Positions 22,238 through 33,373 of a DNA stretch of 64,000 bases are shown piece by piece. The stretch lies in assembly GCA_030765055.1 (NCBI GenBank), contig CM060953.1, positions 176,510,493-176,574,492 of the forward strand, written 5' to 3'. Source of the DNA: Mantis religiosa (lineage: Eukaryota; Arthropoda; Insecta; Mantodea; Mantidae). The notes beneath the pieces were generated by a model, which saw nothing but the letters and a program-made list of their open reading frames with translations, was not told the DNA's origin and made no database searches. The position numbers and the translations under genes were made by a program. How positions within the stretch are numbered: position 1 is the stretch's first letter; each line of letters opens with the position of its first letter.

Positions 22238-23924
22238 ACTTATAATCAATTTAGGCAGTTGAGGTTGGTTACTTCTGTTTCTTCCTCTTATATATACAAG
22301 TTCTTGAATGTAGTTTTTACACCTCTTTACACTCTCTCCGTATTTTCTCCTTTTCTTCGCATATATTTTAACAATTAAATACTGTGACTTTGTGGGGTAG
22401 TAGAATTGAAAGTCCAATTTGCAGAAATTCAAAATGTTCTTTATATCCGTAGAAATAAACCCTGTTTAATCCTTGCAGTAGCAGAGTTACGTCACATACA
22501 CATACGACTTCCAAGGTCGTCTCTGAGACTTCCGTCTCTGTTTACGACTGTCTTTACAACTAGTCCGCTGGCGTGTTGCAATCTCCTGTATGTATACCTC
22601 ATTCATATTTCGAGACTGTTCTGTAACAAACAAGAAATCCATTCTACTATCACTAGACGAAACAGGAGCGTTCCAGACATCTCACCTTATCTGTACCAGA
22701 AACCTTTTACCTCCGAGCTATATTTATCTGCAGGCTCCTTATCTCTGCATTGCACTATCTGTTTGTGCACGTCGCCGCGCTATCGTAAATAATGAGTCCG
22801 AGACACTTTCTCCCTTAAATTTTCCTACTTTATCTATATATTCATCTTTTCTTGATTTAAAGTCTTCCTAACTTTCAGTTGTATTCCAAAATATTTCTAT
22901 TTTCTTAGTTTTAAATTCTCCGTCCTTTTTTCAGTATAATTTTATTTCAGAACATAATGCCAATTATGACACAACATACTTCTTTTAATTCCCCTTTTTC
23001 TCTTTCTTAGCCCATTTAAATTCTTTACACCTGTCCTTGTCGAATGCACAGCCTCTTCGTGCTTCTTTTTTACACATCTCGATTTACTTTGCCCTCTCCC
23101 ATTCCGTTTTATATGTATATAACCTATTACTTCTTTGTATACCAATTACTCCTCTATAGATTCTTGTAGGAGTGTATAAAACTATTTCGCCTTAGTATCT
23201 TCATAGGGCGTAACAAAAGACAACTGCAAACTTTCCTGTTTAGCGGTTATTGACATGTTTTGTTTATGTTGGAAAGTAAACAAACTCCCATGACCAAGAC
23301 ATTCTGTATACACCCATGTAATTCACCTTTCTGTATAACAAAGTTATACACGGTGTTAATTTTCTGTTTTTTGGGCTTCTTGTGACTTATTTTCAAAGAA
23401 AATAGCTCTATTAATAGCTTATTATAAATGAATTCCCATAGTTATTTCTCTCTTACTATTATATTTCGTTTCACCAATATGAATTATTCAATAAATTCCC
23501 CCTTAAGCATCCATAAACATTTCGTCTTATTCTGGCCTTTATAACCCAATAGTGCACTCTCAGATAATAACCTTGCATGTGTTATTGCACATAAGGTAAA
23601 AGAAGATTATAAGAGCTAATGTTGTAAATTTGATGTTTTCACACCCATAATATGTGTAATTTCTGTAAAGTGACTTTAGAATTTAAAATAAATTAATAAT
23701 TTTAGAATTCTTAGTGGTACTTTTTTAAAACATACCAGAGACATATATTACTTCGCAAATGTACACAGAATCCAATCACTGTTTATGTGGGCTTTTACAG
23801 ATATGGTAGCATCGCAAATAAAATTCGGTGTGCGAAGTTCAGCGTTTTAGCCAGCTGAACTATGAATGCGAGAATGGATGACACATAGTTCTAAGCGAAC
23901 AACATTTTTGCACCCGTGGGCTAG
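22238..23924. other. No recognisable feature
   Basis: AT-rich spacer. Frames at 22406-22871 and 22942-23145 have no recognised motif or second copy. Confidence 0.4.
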
Positions 23925-24420
23925 GGGATCCGTTCGCTTCAGCTGCCGTGGTGCGGGCACTACGGACCGTGAGCACTCGTAGTACCTCTGACGTTACTAG
24001 AGGAAATTCGGGCCGAACATTCGAGCCCCTACCTGAATAGGAGTTGTTCGAATTGGGTTGGACTCAAGGGGGGCAGTGTGTTCCCTACACCCACGGGAAA
24101 TTGGGTACTTCCGGTCAGGCTGCGGACGCCCGGAGGGGCTGAAGGTTTGCCTAAGAAGTACCGGGTACTAGCCTGCAGAGCTAGTAGAAGGTGTGCTAGA
24201 TCACAAGGCGGCCCCAACGAGGTAATTCGGTAGTCTTCCCTGCGGGGCTGACGCGCGTAAGTGGCGTATCCACTTCCATTCCGTCTTGACGTTGTCAACG
24301 GGGGGGGGGGGGCTTTTTAAGAAACCAGTTATTGCCCTATGGAAAGAGCCCCAGAGTAACCATCGCTACCGGGTTCAAGGAGGCTTTGGACCTGTGGGTG
24401 CTGCACTGATTGGGTAGAAC
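23925..24420 (+). repeat. GC-rich 541-bp repeat, unit 3
   Basis: Nearly complete unit beginning near 'tcagctgccgtggtgcgggc'; all blocks of unit 2 follow in the same order. A run of about 14 G lies at 24300. The equivalent point in the next unit is 542 bp on. Confidence 0.88.
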
Positions 24421-24454
24421 TTCTGCACTAAACTAACTGTGCCTTAGTTGTCTT

Positions 24455-24955
24455 GTTGAGGAGGGAATCCTTCCCCTTCAGCCGCTGTAGTGCTGGCTCT
24501 GCTAACCCTTAGCACTCATGGTACCTCTGACGCTACTAGAGGGACCTCAGGCCGAACATCCGAGCCCCTTCCTGAATGGAAGATGTTCGGCTTGGGTTGT
24601 ACTCGAGGGGGCAGTGTGATCGCAATATCCATAGGAGATTGTGTATCTCCGGCCAGGATTCGGCCGCCCGGAAGGGTCAGAGGGTTGCCTAAGAAGTCCC
24701 GGGCTAGCTACTAGCCTGCAGAGCAGTAGAGGGTGTGCTAGATCACCAGGCGGTCCCATCGAGGTTATTCGGTAGTCTTCCCCGCAGGGAAGACGATCGT
24801 AAGTGGTGTATCCACTTCTACCCGTCTTGACGTTGTCGATGGCGGATTTTTAGACTCAATGTATAGCCCCAAGGAAAAAAACCCCGGAGTTTGCTATCGC
24901 TCCCGGGCTGATAGAGGCTGGAGTCTTTGGAATTACGGGTAGACCTCGCTGCAAC
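24455..24955 (+). repeat. GC-rich 541-bp repeat, unit 4
   Basis: Tandem with unit 3 and similar in extent to unit 2, ending 'gggtagacctcgct'. The spacer between units 3 and 4 (24400-24460) differs from that between units 1 and 2, although the period is the same. Confidence 0.88.
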
Positions 24956-26449
24956 TGTGCCTCTTTTCAATATTTCAACCAAGTTAATACTTAAAATATG
25001 TATATCCTGCATGTTCATAAAGATACACGCTGATTAAGCTTCATTTTAATATTAGCTCAAAGGAAAAGTATAACAACTATGTGTGGTTTAAAATATATTT
25101 ATGAAATAAAAGTTATTTAAAAATTATGTATTATAAAATTTTAAAGTAATAACGTATGTTTTATTTGGAAAACACAAATACATTGCTTCCTTTGTAATAT
25201 TTCTGAAAGAAATAAGTTTTTTGGATGTAGTTTCCTGGAATTTAATACTAAATAGTGCAAAAATAACTGTAGGATTTAGTAATGAAAGAGCTTTAGGTGT
25301 ATTACTGTTCTCTTAGATAAAGACACTTTCAGTTACATTACGTTTTAATACAGAAATTCAGCTTTTGTTTCAGGTATGTTTAAGTACAGTACCTAAAAAT
25401 TACTTCCTACAAGTGCACAGCAAATTAATAATATAGTGTGATAAATTTTAATAGTTTTTAGTTGAATGAATCTATTACAAATATATCAATTTTCTTATAA
25501 TAGATTAAATATGATCCGAAGGACTGGAAGATCAACGAGTAAGTCTGGAGAAAAAGCCATGTCCTGAGCTCTAGCTCAGATATTTGATAAATTACGTGAC
25601 AAATGGCCCACTTTCTAAGAGGGGCAGGCTTGTCATTGTGCCAACAAGAGCAAAAGAAAAAGTGACAGCAAATAAAAAATAGGATGCCGAACCCATTCGC
25701 TTTTGCTGTGAAAGGTAACGCAAGAAACTGCAGCCCTATGTAAAAAAATTGGAGAAAATTTCTGATATTCTGTTTCATCTTTAAATTCACGTTCAATACA
25801 TTTTTGTCTGGCAGAAAACGGTATTATCAGATATATGTTACATATTGCTCTTAAATAAATATCACAAAAATACGTGTTTTGTGGTCTCCTAAATCCAAAA
25901 AAGGCATTTAATATATATCCCTGCACAAATATATGTGTCTTCGTTTCCCACAGTATAATTCAAGAATAGAAATTTCGTTAAACAAATAATCAACAGTTAA
26001 GTGTCTTCTAAGAAAATTACATGATGATTTTGAAAAGCTTACCATAGGCCACAAAATAAGCTCAATACGAAAACTTTTCGCAAAATTTTGATTTTGTCAA
26101 AATAGTTTTACGTAGTTTATTAAATTAACACTATTTAGGATATGTTTTGAAATATCTTGAATTGTTTATCTTGAATTTTCTAGGAATAGACTCTGAACTC
26201 TCCTCCATTCTTGATGACGTTTTCATTGCTGTTAAACTCCAAAATACAGATTTTCTTAACAACAGACGTGCACAGTTTGTGTAACTTCTTTTCTGTGAAG
26301 TTAATAATTTCCTAGACATTCTTTATTATTAAATACAATTTATTTATCGTATTTCCTTTTACATCATCAAAAGAAAATACAAAATCAATATTACAATTAT
26401 AAAATCCATACTGGAAAATGCCATTTATTCTCAAATCCTTCAAATCCTA
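24956..26449. other. No recognisable feature
   Basis: AT-rich. Two overlapping minus-strand frames at 25458-25926 are Phe/Leu-rich with no motif and are probably chance. Confidence 0.4.
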
Positions 26450-28600
26450 CCATGTTGCCCGCCATTGAATAATAATTCGGTCACCATACACCTAACCCTT
26501 AATTTTTGTGTATTTGACGCCCTCTACTCCCTTTTGTACAGTTTGCCATTTCACCTATCTAAATTTTTATCTTAAGTGTACCTAGCCATCTCTCTTCAAC
26601 TTTCCCGAAATAGCCACCTATATTTATCATGTTCTTTTCCCCTTTTACTGACAAAATTTGTCTAATTACAACTTCGCCACCCAAATTGTCTCATTTACGT
26701 AGCCAGGCCTGCTCTCTCCATATCTCTGTTTGACTACAGTATAATATACAGTGGAATTCTGCGTTCTCTTCTCCACACAATGAAAATTTATCTAGGTGCC
26801 TATCTTGACCTATACCTTCAAGTTTTTGTCTTGTCCGTTAGTACCTTCTAATCTTAATATGACTTGTTTTCAGAAGCCTCTATACCCATTCTTTGCATTT
26901 ATCCCAGAATGACCCATACCTATCTGCTTCAACACGTCATTCATTTTATGTGCCGAAGACCTATCCCAGTTACTTCTCCTTTTAATATGAAAACATTCTT
27001 TAATAATATTGCCATCTTCCAAGTTGGCAATGCCTGCCCAGTTCCAATTGTGCTGCCCCATTAGGTGATGCTATCGGTAATCGCAATATATTACAAGAGC
27101 TGTTCAATAAAGTATGATCACAATTTTTTTAGACAACGTACCTTTACTCGTCCTCATAATTTTGATGGTCCTTCTCAAAATATTCTCTCTTGAATGCAAT
27201 GCACTTGTCTCAGCGTTTCTGCCAGTCTTCAAAGACATGCTGGAAACCAGTTTTGAGAGATCCTTCAAAATCGCCTCCGCAGCCTTCACCACCACGTCCC
27301 AAGAAGACGTTTCTAAAGTTAGGGAATAGAAAAAAGTCACAGGGGAATAAATCCGGACTATAGGGAGGGTGAGGGATGCACTTCACGTTGGCTTTTGCTA
27401 GATATTCAGCAACAACATTGGCAATATGTGGTCACGCATTATCATGGTGCAGCATCCAGCCTGCTTCACGGAAATGTCTTTTGCGCTGATATGGACTTGC
27501 AATGTTTTCAGGATATCCCTTTAGTATTGTGCAGTTACTGATGTGTGTGCAGGTACAACAACCCTTCCATGAATATCAACGAATGAGATGACAGTAACTG
27601 TCCCAGCAGAAGCGACCACTTTTGCTTTTTTGGGGGTTGGTGATGAAGGAGATTTCCACACTGAGCTTTGCTGTTTGCTCTCAGGATAAAAATGATGTAG
27701 CCAAGTTTCATCAGCAGTGGTTACGTTTGAAAGAAACTCCGGATCTTCCTCTATCATCAACTTTAACTGCATGTTACCTCCATTGCAGCGGTAGGCGATA
27801 CTGATTAAGTTTGAACTTGGCTGGTTTTCAAAGGTGGGAACCAGGACTACCAACAATGAAACTAGTATGGCGTGTTTGTTTTACATTAAGCTAACAGAAT
27901 ATAAGACTGAATTTTAGTGTGAAAAATTATGACCGTATATAAGTTATGATCATTTTTATTGAACGGCCCTTCTATTTACAAAAGGATCTATGCACTCTAA
28001 CAGTGTCTCTCCAAGCCTCATCTACTCCCTATACCTCTGATCCATATAACTTCTATTTTCTACTGCTGCCTAATAAATCCTCTCCAACTATTTGCCACAG
28101 ACATCTATTTTGTTTTTTCCAGCTACCATCTGAACTCAACCTTGTCCCCAAATAATCAAAGACCCTTACCACCTCTATTTCTCTTCTATTAACCTCCCAT
28201 TCTAATCCTAGCGGAACCTGTATCCTCTTTTGAAGACCGTGATCATGGTTTTGTTTTCATTCACTTTCAAACCCCATTTATTGCAATAAGAATTGTCTGT
28301 CTCGATTGCTCTTCTCAGCCCTCCACTTGATATGGAACCCAGCTACTAAGTCGTCTGCAAACACTAACTCCGGGATTTCTTTACTGTTAATAGCTGGTGA
28401 ATGTACCCTACAACTAGAAATTTCCTCTAAAATACCAGCAATGTATAGGTTAAACAATACTGGACTAATCTTACATCCCTGCCTTACTCCTATCTTACTC
28501 GGTATAGATTTAGTTACTTTGTTGCCTGGTAGTTTTTACATAACTTGTTCTCCTGGTATATTTTCTTAATTAATTCTATAAATGCACGAATTATCTCCTT
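26450..28600 (-). mobile_element. LINE (RT to C-terminus) split by a mariner
   Basis: Minus strand: GVRQGCKISPVLFNLYIAG (about 28440-28500), ELVFADDLVAGFHIKW (RT active site FADD, about 28330-28375), FDYLGTRLSSDGSWK (about 28110-28155) upstream of the mariner; then DWNW-like NWNWAGIANLEDGNIIKE, IKRRSNWDRSSAHKMN (about 26890-27060), and RHLDKFSLCGEENAEFHCIL followed by YCSQTE, a C-x7-H-x4-C cluster (about 26740-26820). The mariner at 27094-27972 lies between the two halves. Frameshifts and stops throughout. The 5' half with the endonuclease is absent. Confidence 0.85.
27094..27972 (-). mobile_element. Mariner element A3, internal deletion derivative
   Basis: Inserted at TA within the LINE, ends matching A2 ('gagctgttcaataaa' left, complement right). 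879 bp. At 27773/27774 the sequence jumps from 'aactgcatg' to 'ttacctccatt', removing what in A2 is about 8377-8779: the start and the helix-turn-helix of the transposase. The same junction is present in A5. The remaining C-terminal half still shows ADETWLHHFYPES but is frameshifted. Confidence 0.92.
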
Positions 28601-29511
28601 ACTGCTTAATATTAGCCACAATGCTTCTCTGTTCTTTATTGCTGTGTATATTTTAAAATAGTTATAAGTTCTTGGAATGTGAAATCAACATTTTTTTGTT
28701 TGTTTTATCTATTTGTCCTCTTGCTCTTGTAAAGAGGACATAATTTGAAAACTCTCAAAGACCTTGAAATTTTGATCATCGCTTAGGCCTATAAGGCCTA
28801 CATTTGTTTTATTGTAACCATACATTAAAAATATGGTAATCTGGTTGAGGCCATTGGCTCTATTTTTGACGAAAGTCATAAATTTCAAAAATTTTCCCAT
28901 TTATAGCGTAGCTCTTTTAAAATCTTCGCATAACATTCCTGAAGGATATTTCACCTCAAACACCAATCGTGGCATTTAACAGGCCTTTCTGTTTTTGTAT
29001 TAAACCTTTCAAACACAACGAAACACAGACGAACAAATGCACCACATACAGATTCTTATAAATGCTTTATGCTTGACTTCAAGGGCGTAAATCTTTGTTA
29101 GTTAGCATACCATATATTCTTTACTTACAGTAGGTCCCAGTACAGGACATAAAAAGTACACATTTTAAAATAGATCCTCAAATAAATAGTGGCAATTCTT
29201 TTTATGAGTTCCAGTAGAGGATGTGACATTTCATATACTTCCTTCAGTTTTCTCCGTCGCTTCACTACGTTGTCACTCTCATTTCACGAATATGGTGTAA
29301 TTTAAACGTGCAATTTCACTTCACCACTTAATAAAGTTCAGTGCAAGGGAGTTGAACGCAAGACTTACAGAATTTCTTGCAGTAGCAGGCCTTAATGCAA
29401 AGTCCAGCTATCATCACTGAGACGGGAACATCAGTGTTTGTTGCAACAGAAAAGCAACCACTAATTTACCGTCTGCGAGGGTGTGCAAGCCAGTGAAAAT
29501 TTCCATTGACT
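28601..29511. other. No recognisable feature
   Basis: AT-rich spacer. Nothing recognised. Confidence 0.4.
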
Positions 29512-29529
29512 TTCTAGAATGTTCTAGAA
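29512..29529. promoter_or_regulatory. Perfect four-unit heat-shock element
   Basis: 'ttctagaatgttctagaa' is TTC-nn-GAA-nn-TTC-nn-GAA, an exact match to the binding site for trimeric heat-shock factor. No TATA box is obvious within 60 bp on either side. It lies about 690 bp from the promoter-like block at 30216-30328. Match to the known consensus is direct; activity is inferred. Confidence 0.6.
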
Positions 29530-30059
29530 ACCTAGGACAGGGAAATTGCCACCCTTCTTGCGTTTACGCTCTCCGAGAGCACTGCTGTATCCTTTTATCT
29601 TTGTTGCTTCAACTGCCCGGTCGATGCTGGATAAACTCTGAATAATCTTGGGCTATAGAGAATTAGATTTGAGGGGAAATTAATAGAGTACAGCAATTAG
29701 AGAGCTGTTGTTTTATTTGTTGTATACACATTTACAGTACGTATTGCATTTCGATACCTAAATTTTACAGGAAATATACGTTGTGAAACACTTTAAATAA
29801 AAGACCTGTCATACAAACAGGTCAGTGCGTATTTGTATATGTATCTTGTACCTATGAAAAATATTAGTGAAAAACAAAGAGGTTATACTTTTCTCAATAA
29901 AAAGGCATCATTGGATTTTTATTTTCTAAGTAAAGAAGATTAAATGTCAAATACATCACCTAGCAAACAGTTCTTAAAACATTTAAGTATCTCTTAAGGG
30001 CTAGTATTCACATTATACATATTGGAACTGTGTGGGACATGTAAATTCGGAAATCTTTT

Positions 30060-30330
30060 ACTGCAGTAGAAAGATGTGAAATTAACAATCACCTGTCTTC
30101 AAGGCCGACTCGGGGCTCCGCAGCACGAAAACAAATGAAAGAAGCCTCAGGCGGTACACTTCAATGGTCGACTGTCGCATTACCCAACACACAACTTCCA
30201 CTTCTAACACCTTGTGGGGTATTTATACCCCCTAGTCATTGCTTTTAGAATGCCGCAGACCTTCCGAGAAATTTCTCGGTAACAGCAACGGACCGAACGC
30301 TCTGGAGCCACTCTCTCTCTTTCTCTCCTG
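30060..30330 (-). promoter_or_regulatory. Heat-shock-type promoter and possible first exon
   Basis: Read on the minus strand: a GAGA tract (30311-30328), a 16-bp perfect palindrome 'ccgagaaatttctcgg' with abutting inverted GAA units (30264-30279), 37 bp further a TATAAATA box within 'ggggtataaataccccc'-like text (30220-30227), then a likely start near 30190. A short frame from ATG at about 30180 reads MRQSTIEVYRLR, and a donor-like CAG/GTGATT lies at 30092. Order and spacing resemble insect heat-shock gene promoters. No coding exon follows within the window, so the gene is unidentified. Confidence 0.5.
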
Positions 30331-30468
30331 CCCACGCGCCCAGCTGGGGCTTTCGGCAGCAGCATAACAACGCCATACGGTGATAACATAAAGAAATTTG
30401 TAATGATTCTTTCAACAAACATTTATCTGGAATTTTATTTTTAATATACGTCCTCCAATGTTAAGTTA

Positions 30469-31979
30469 CACTGGGGGAAAAAAATTCATATACCCGAAAC
30501 AAAATAGGCAAATTCTTATGTAAAGTGATCTGTTGATTCCAAAAATGCCCCTCAAAATGCTGTATCACGTAACGTTTTTTAGGTATTCATAATTTTTTAT
30601 GAAAACTTACAGAAATGCGATGTGATAACTCATATTTGATTAATTGAAAATAATAGGTATTTTATTGCCAAATAACATAGAAAATAATAATAACTATTAT
30701 TAATTATTATTATTAAAATAAATAAACACAAGATAATGATGAAAACCACATACCTGAATTATCTCATAAGTGTTTCACTGTTGATTTTGTTTTTGTATTG
30801 ACATGTACTCTCCCGTTTGAGGAACCAACAATAGTCTCCCAACTTGGCTGAATCCCAGCGATACCCTGGTAACGTCTTTCCATCTCAGAAATGTCCTGAT
30901 GAAAACGATCACCTTGCTCATCACTTACAGAGAGCAAAAAGTGGATTTTAAGTGACATACGGCAACCCATTTCTTTGTAGCTCCTTAATAGTTCTGAGAC
31001 TAAAGTTTCATAATTTTCTTCTTTGTTATTGCCCAGGAAGCCTTCCACCAATGATTTAAATATTTTCCATGCTGCCAGTTCAACACGATTAAGCTTTGAT
31101 TCAAAAACACTGTCTTTAAGAAGTAGTCTTATTTGAGGACCGACAAATATACCTTCCTTCAATTTAGATCCACTTATTTTGGGAAAGATACTTCCACTTT
31201 TGTCCAAACGTTTAACAAAATTCTTCATTAACCCGAGCTTTATGTGAAGTGTGGGGAGAAGAACTTTGTTTGGGTCTACTAGAGGCACATACTTAACACT
31301 GCTTGCTCCAGGGGTATAGTCTTCCCTTTTCCCCCATTATTTCACTATAAAATGCTTGTCAGTTGCCATACTGTCCTATAAGCACAAAAAACAGCAATAT
31401 TTTGTGAAACCTCCCTGCACTCCCGTTAGCAATGCAACTACCTTGAGGTCACTACAAATTTCCCAGCCATGGTTTTGATAACTAATAGCATCTAAAATTA
31501 TGGACATGGAATCGCATGTCTCCTTCATTCCTATGGCACGAAATAAAGGTATTGAAGGTAGCAATTTGCTATTATGAAGCAACACTGCCTTTAAGCTGCA
31601 TCAGTAGTTTATGTCAACTTTATTTATTTTGAGTTGGGCACACTCATGTAAATACGATTTTTATAGTAGACTCTAAAATTAATTTTACGAATAAATTTTA
31701 CGTGATGGAAAATTTGTTCTAGTCATTTCGAACAGTATTCATGTTCTTTACAGGTGCAAAAATATGATTTAATAATAAAATGGCTATTATTTTAAATGAA
31801 GTCAATGTGAGTAGGTATCATACCTCATTTCTGTAATTTTATATGAAAGAATAAGAATAAGAATATCTCAAAAACGTTACGTGATACAGCATTTCCAGAG
31901 GCATTTTTGGAATCAGCGAGTCATTTTGCATAAGTATTAGCCTATTTTGTTTCGGGTACAAAAAACGTGTTCCCTAGTG
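30469..31979 (-). mobile_element. Transposon with CACTG ends and long inverted repeats
   Basis: 1,511 bp. The outer about 115 bp at each end are inverted copies: 'cactgggggaaa...acccgaaacaaaataggc', 'tgattccaaaaatgcc', 'gctgtatcacgtaacgtttt' on the left, and their complements to 31979. The termini CACTGGG/CACTAGG suggest the CMC group (Chapaev-like), inferred only from the ends. The flanks read TTA and TAA, so the target duplication is unclear (TA or a mutated 3-bp TWA). It carries part of a protein also found at 48615-49575. Confidence 0.8.
30764..31585 (-). pseudogene. Conserved transposon-associated protein, partial
   Basis: Two minus-strand frames. The first (31585-31376) contains FRAIGMKETCDSMSIILDAI and LLTGVQGGFTKYCCFLC. 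The second (31288-30764) has PLVDPNKVLLPTLHIKLGLM, KLKEGIFVGPQIRLLLKD, NRVELAAWKIFKSLVEGFLG, MGCRMSLKIHFL and DEQGDRFHQDISEMERRYQG. Proteins with 'LPPLHIKLGLMKNFVK' and 'DEHGERFHQDI' are common in arthropod and cnidarian genomes and behave as transposon proteins; I do not know their biochemical role. Between the frames are stops; a short in-frame gap lies after KIHFL. Inactive. Confidence 0.72.
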
Positions 31980-32177
31980 TAATAGGAATGAAATTGGTAA
32001 AATGATGGTCAAATGAGCCCAGGGTCCATGGAACTTAGAGTCTCCCGTCATTCATCTTTCAGGATGAGGAAAAACCCAGATAATTCCTTATGCGTGTAAC
32101 TACCTCTAACCGAGAAGAAGTTCGGTACCTCTTGAATGTGAGGCAGACACTCTATCACCTACACTACAGAGGCAGGC

Positions 32178-33140
32178 TTTCTCGAGTAACATGAAATAAA
32201 TGGAAGCGCAAGTACTTTAATGAATAGTCACGACAAAGAACAGAGAAAGCGATGTGATAGCACACATCAGCTTTTTAAACTAAAAATATAAGGACTTTCC
32301 CTTTCTGCTATTGAAACTTAAGCTTCTCTTTCAAGATGTAAAGCATCTTATGATAATTTTTAGAAAGGAGCAAACATTTATCAAAATGTTCAAAACAAGC
32401 TACTATGTGCTTAGGTGGGAAAACATTAGAAAATGTTGCACTCTTTTACTTTCACGTTGAAAGAAAGAAACACAGTTTTCTCCTAGAAATGTAAAATGTT
32501 TGCTGCTCTACAAACACTCGTTTCTAAAGAATCACATGTTGATATGTGCATAAAAATCCATATGCAGGCTTCCCACAAAGCCACGCTGCTGGTGTAAAGC
32601 CGGCTTAGAAACGTTTCCATGGGGACGGATAACGAACATGACGTGCACTATGTGAATGGATGGTTTAAAATCCCGGAATATGTACGGCAAGCTGTGCTTA
32701 AGAAAATTAAAAACTCTAGGTACTGCATTTATGAGCAAAGAATACAAACATCTGTAAATTTGTAACTGTTTTTATCCCTTCTACACGTGAAAACATGTTT
32801 ACACTGAATATTTTACGTCCTGCTCCAAGTTAACTGCTATACGGAGTTTTTTTTTATTGTTTTCTTCAATATTCCTACATAAAGGGACAGTATGTTTAAA
32901 CCCAGAAACCATTAAAATAATTTAGATTACCTTTAACATTGAAAGCAGTTATCTCAACAATAAAATAGTTTATTAATCACCTAATTTGGGCATCGGAGAG
33001 ACTTAAATTGTAGAGCGCTTATGAAATTTTAAATTCTCCATGCCTGGGATTTGCTCTTCTTTTGTTTTCATGGTAACGAATCACTCAAAACATTGAATTT
33101 CGCTTACCTAAAGATTTTTGTATTTTGGACTTGTTTTTTG
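32178..33140. other. No recognisable feature
   Basis: AT-rich spacer. Nothing recognised. Confidence 0.4.
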
Positions 33141-33344
33141 TCCTGTCCGACGATGTAATAGGTGAAATAAAGCTCAAATAAGCTCAGGGTCTATAGAGGT
33201 TAGAATTAACCGATATTTATTTTTCAGAGAAAGAGAAAACCCTCTAAAAGTCCTTGTACAGATGACTTAACCTCACCGAGATTCGAACTCGAGATCTATT
33301 GAACTTAGGCAGGCATACTGTCATCCAGGTTACAGAGACGGGCT
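33141..33344 (-). repeat. tRNA-derived SINE, old copy
   Basis: Same family as 31980-32177: tail 'tgtccgacgatg', 'caaataagctcagggtctat', 'tttttcagagaaagag', B box complement 'gagattcgaactcgag', head complement 'ggttacagagacgggc'. Diverged from the other copies. Confidence 0.8.
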
Positions 33345-33373
33345 TTGAAACTTTTGTATACAGAATGTCTCTA

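Larger units (their letters stand above)
30442..32177 (-). repeat. tRNA-derived SINE split by a CACTG transposon
   Basis: The SINE tail (30442-30468, 'cgtcctccaatgttaagt') and the rest of the body and head (31980-32177: 'caaatgagcccagggtccat', 'tttcaggatgagg', decayed B box 'gaagttcggtacc', A-box side 'ctctatcacctacactacag') are separated by the element at 30469-31979. Joined, they match the SINEs at 33141, 38137 and 61521. Confidence 0.85.

Noticed and set aside
25458..25926. Possible membrane protein (Phe/Leu-rich frames)
   Set aside because: AT-rich DNA gives such composition by chance; two frames overlap and no start context or homologue is seen.
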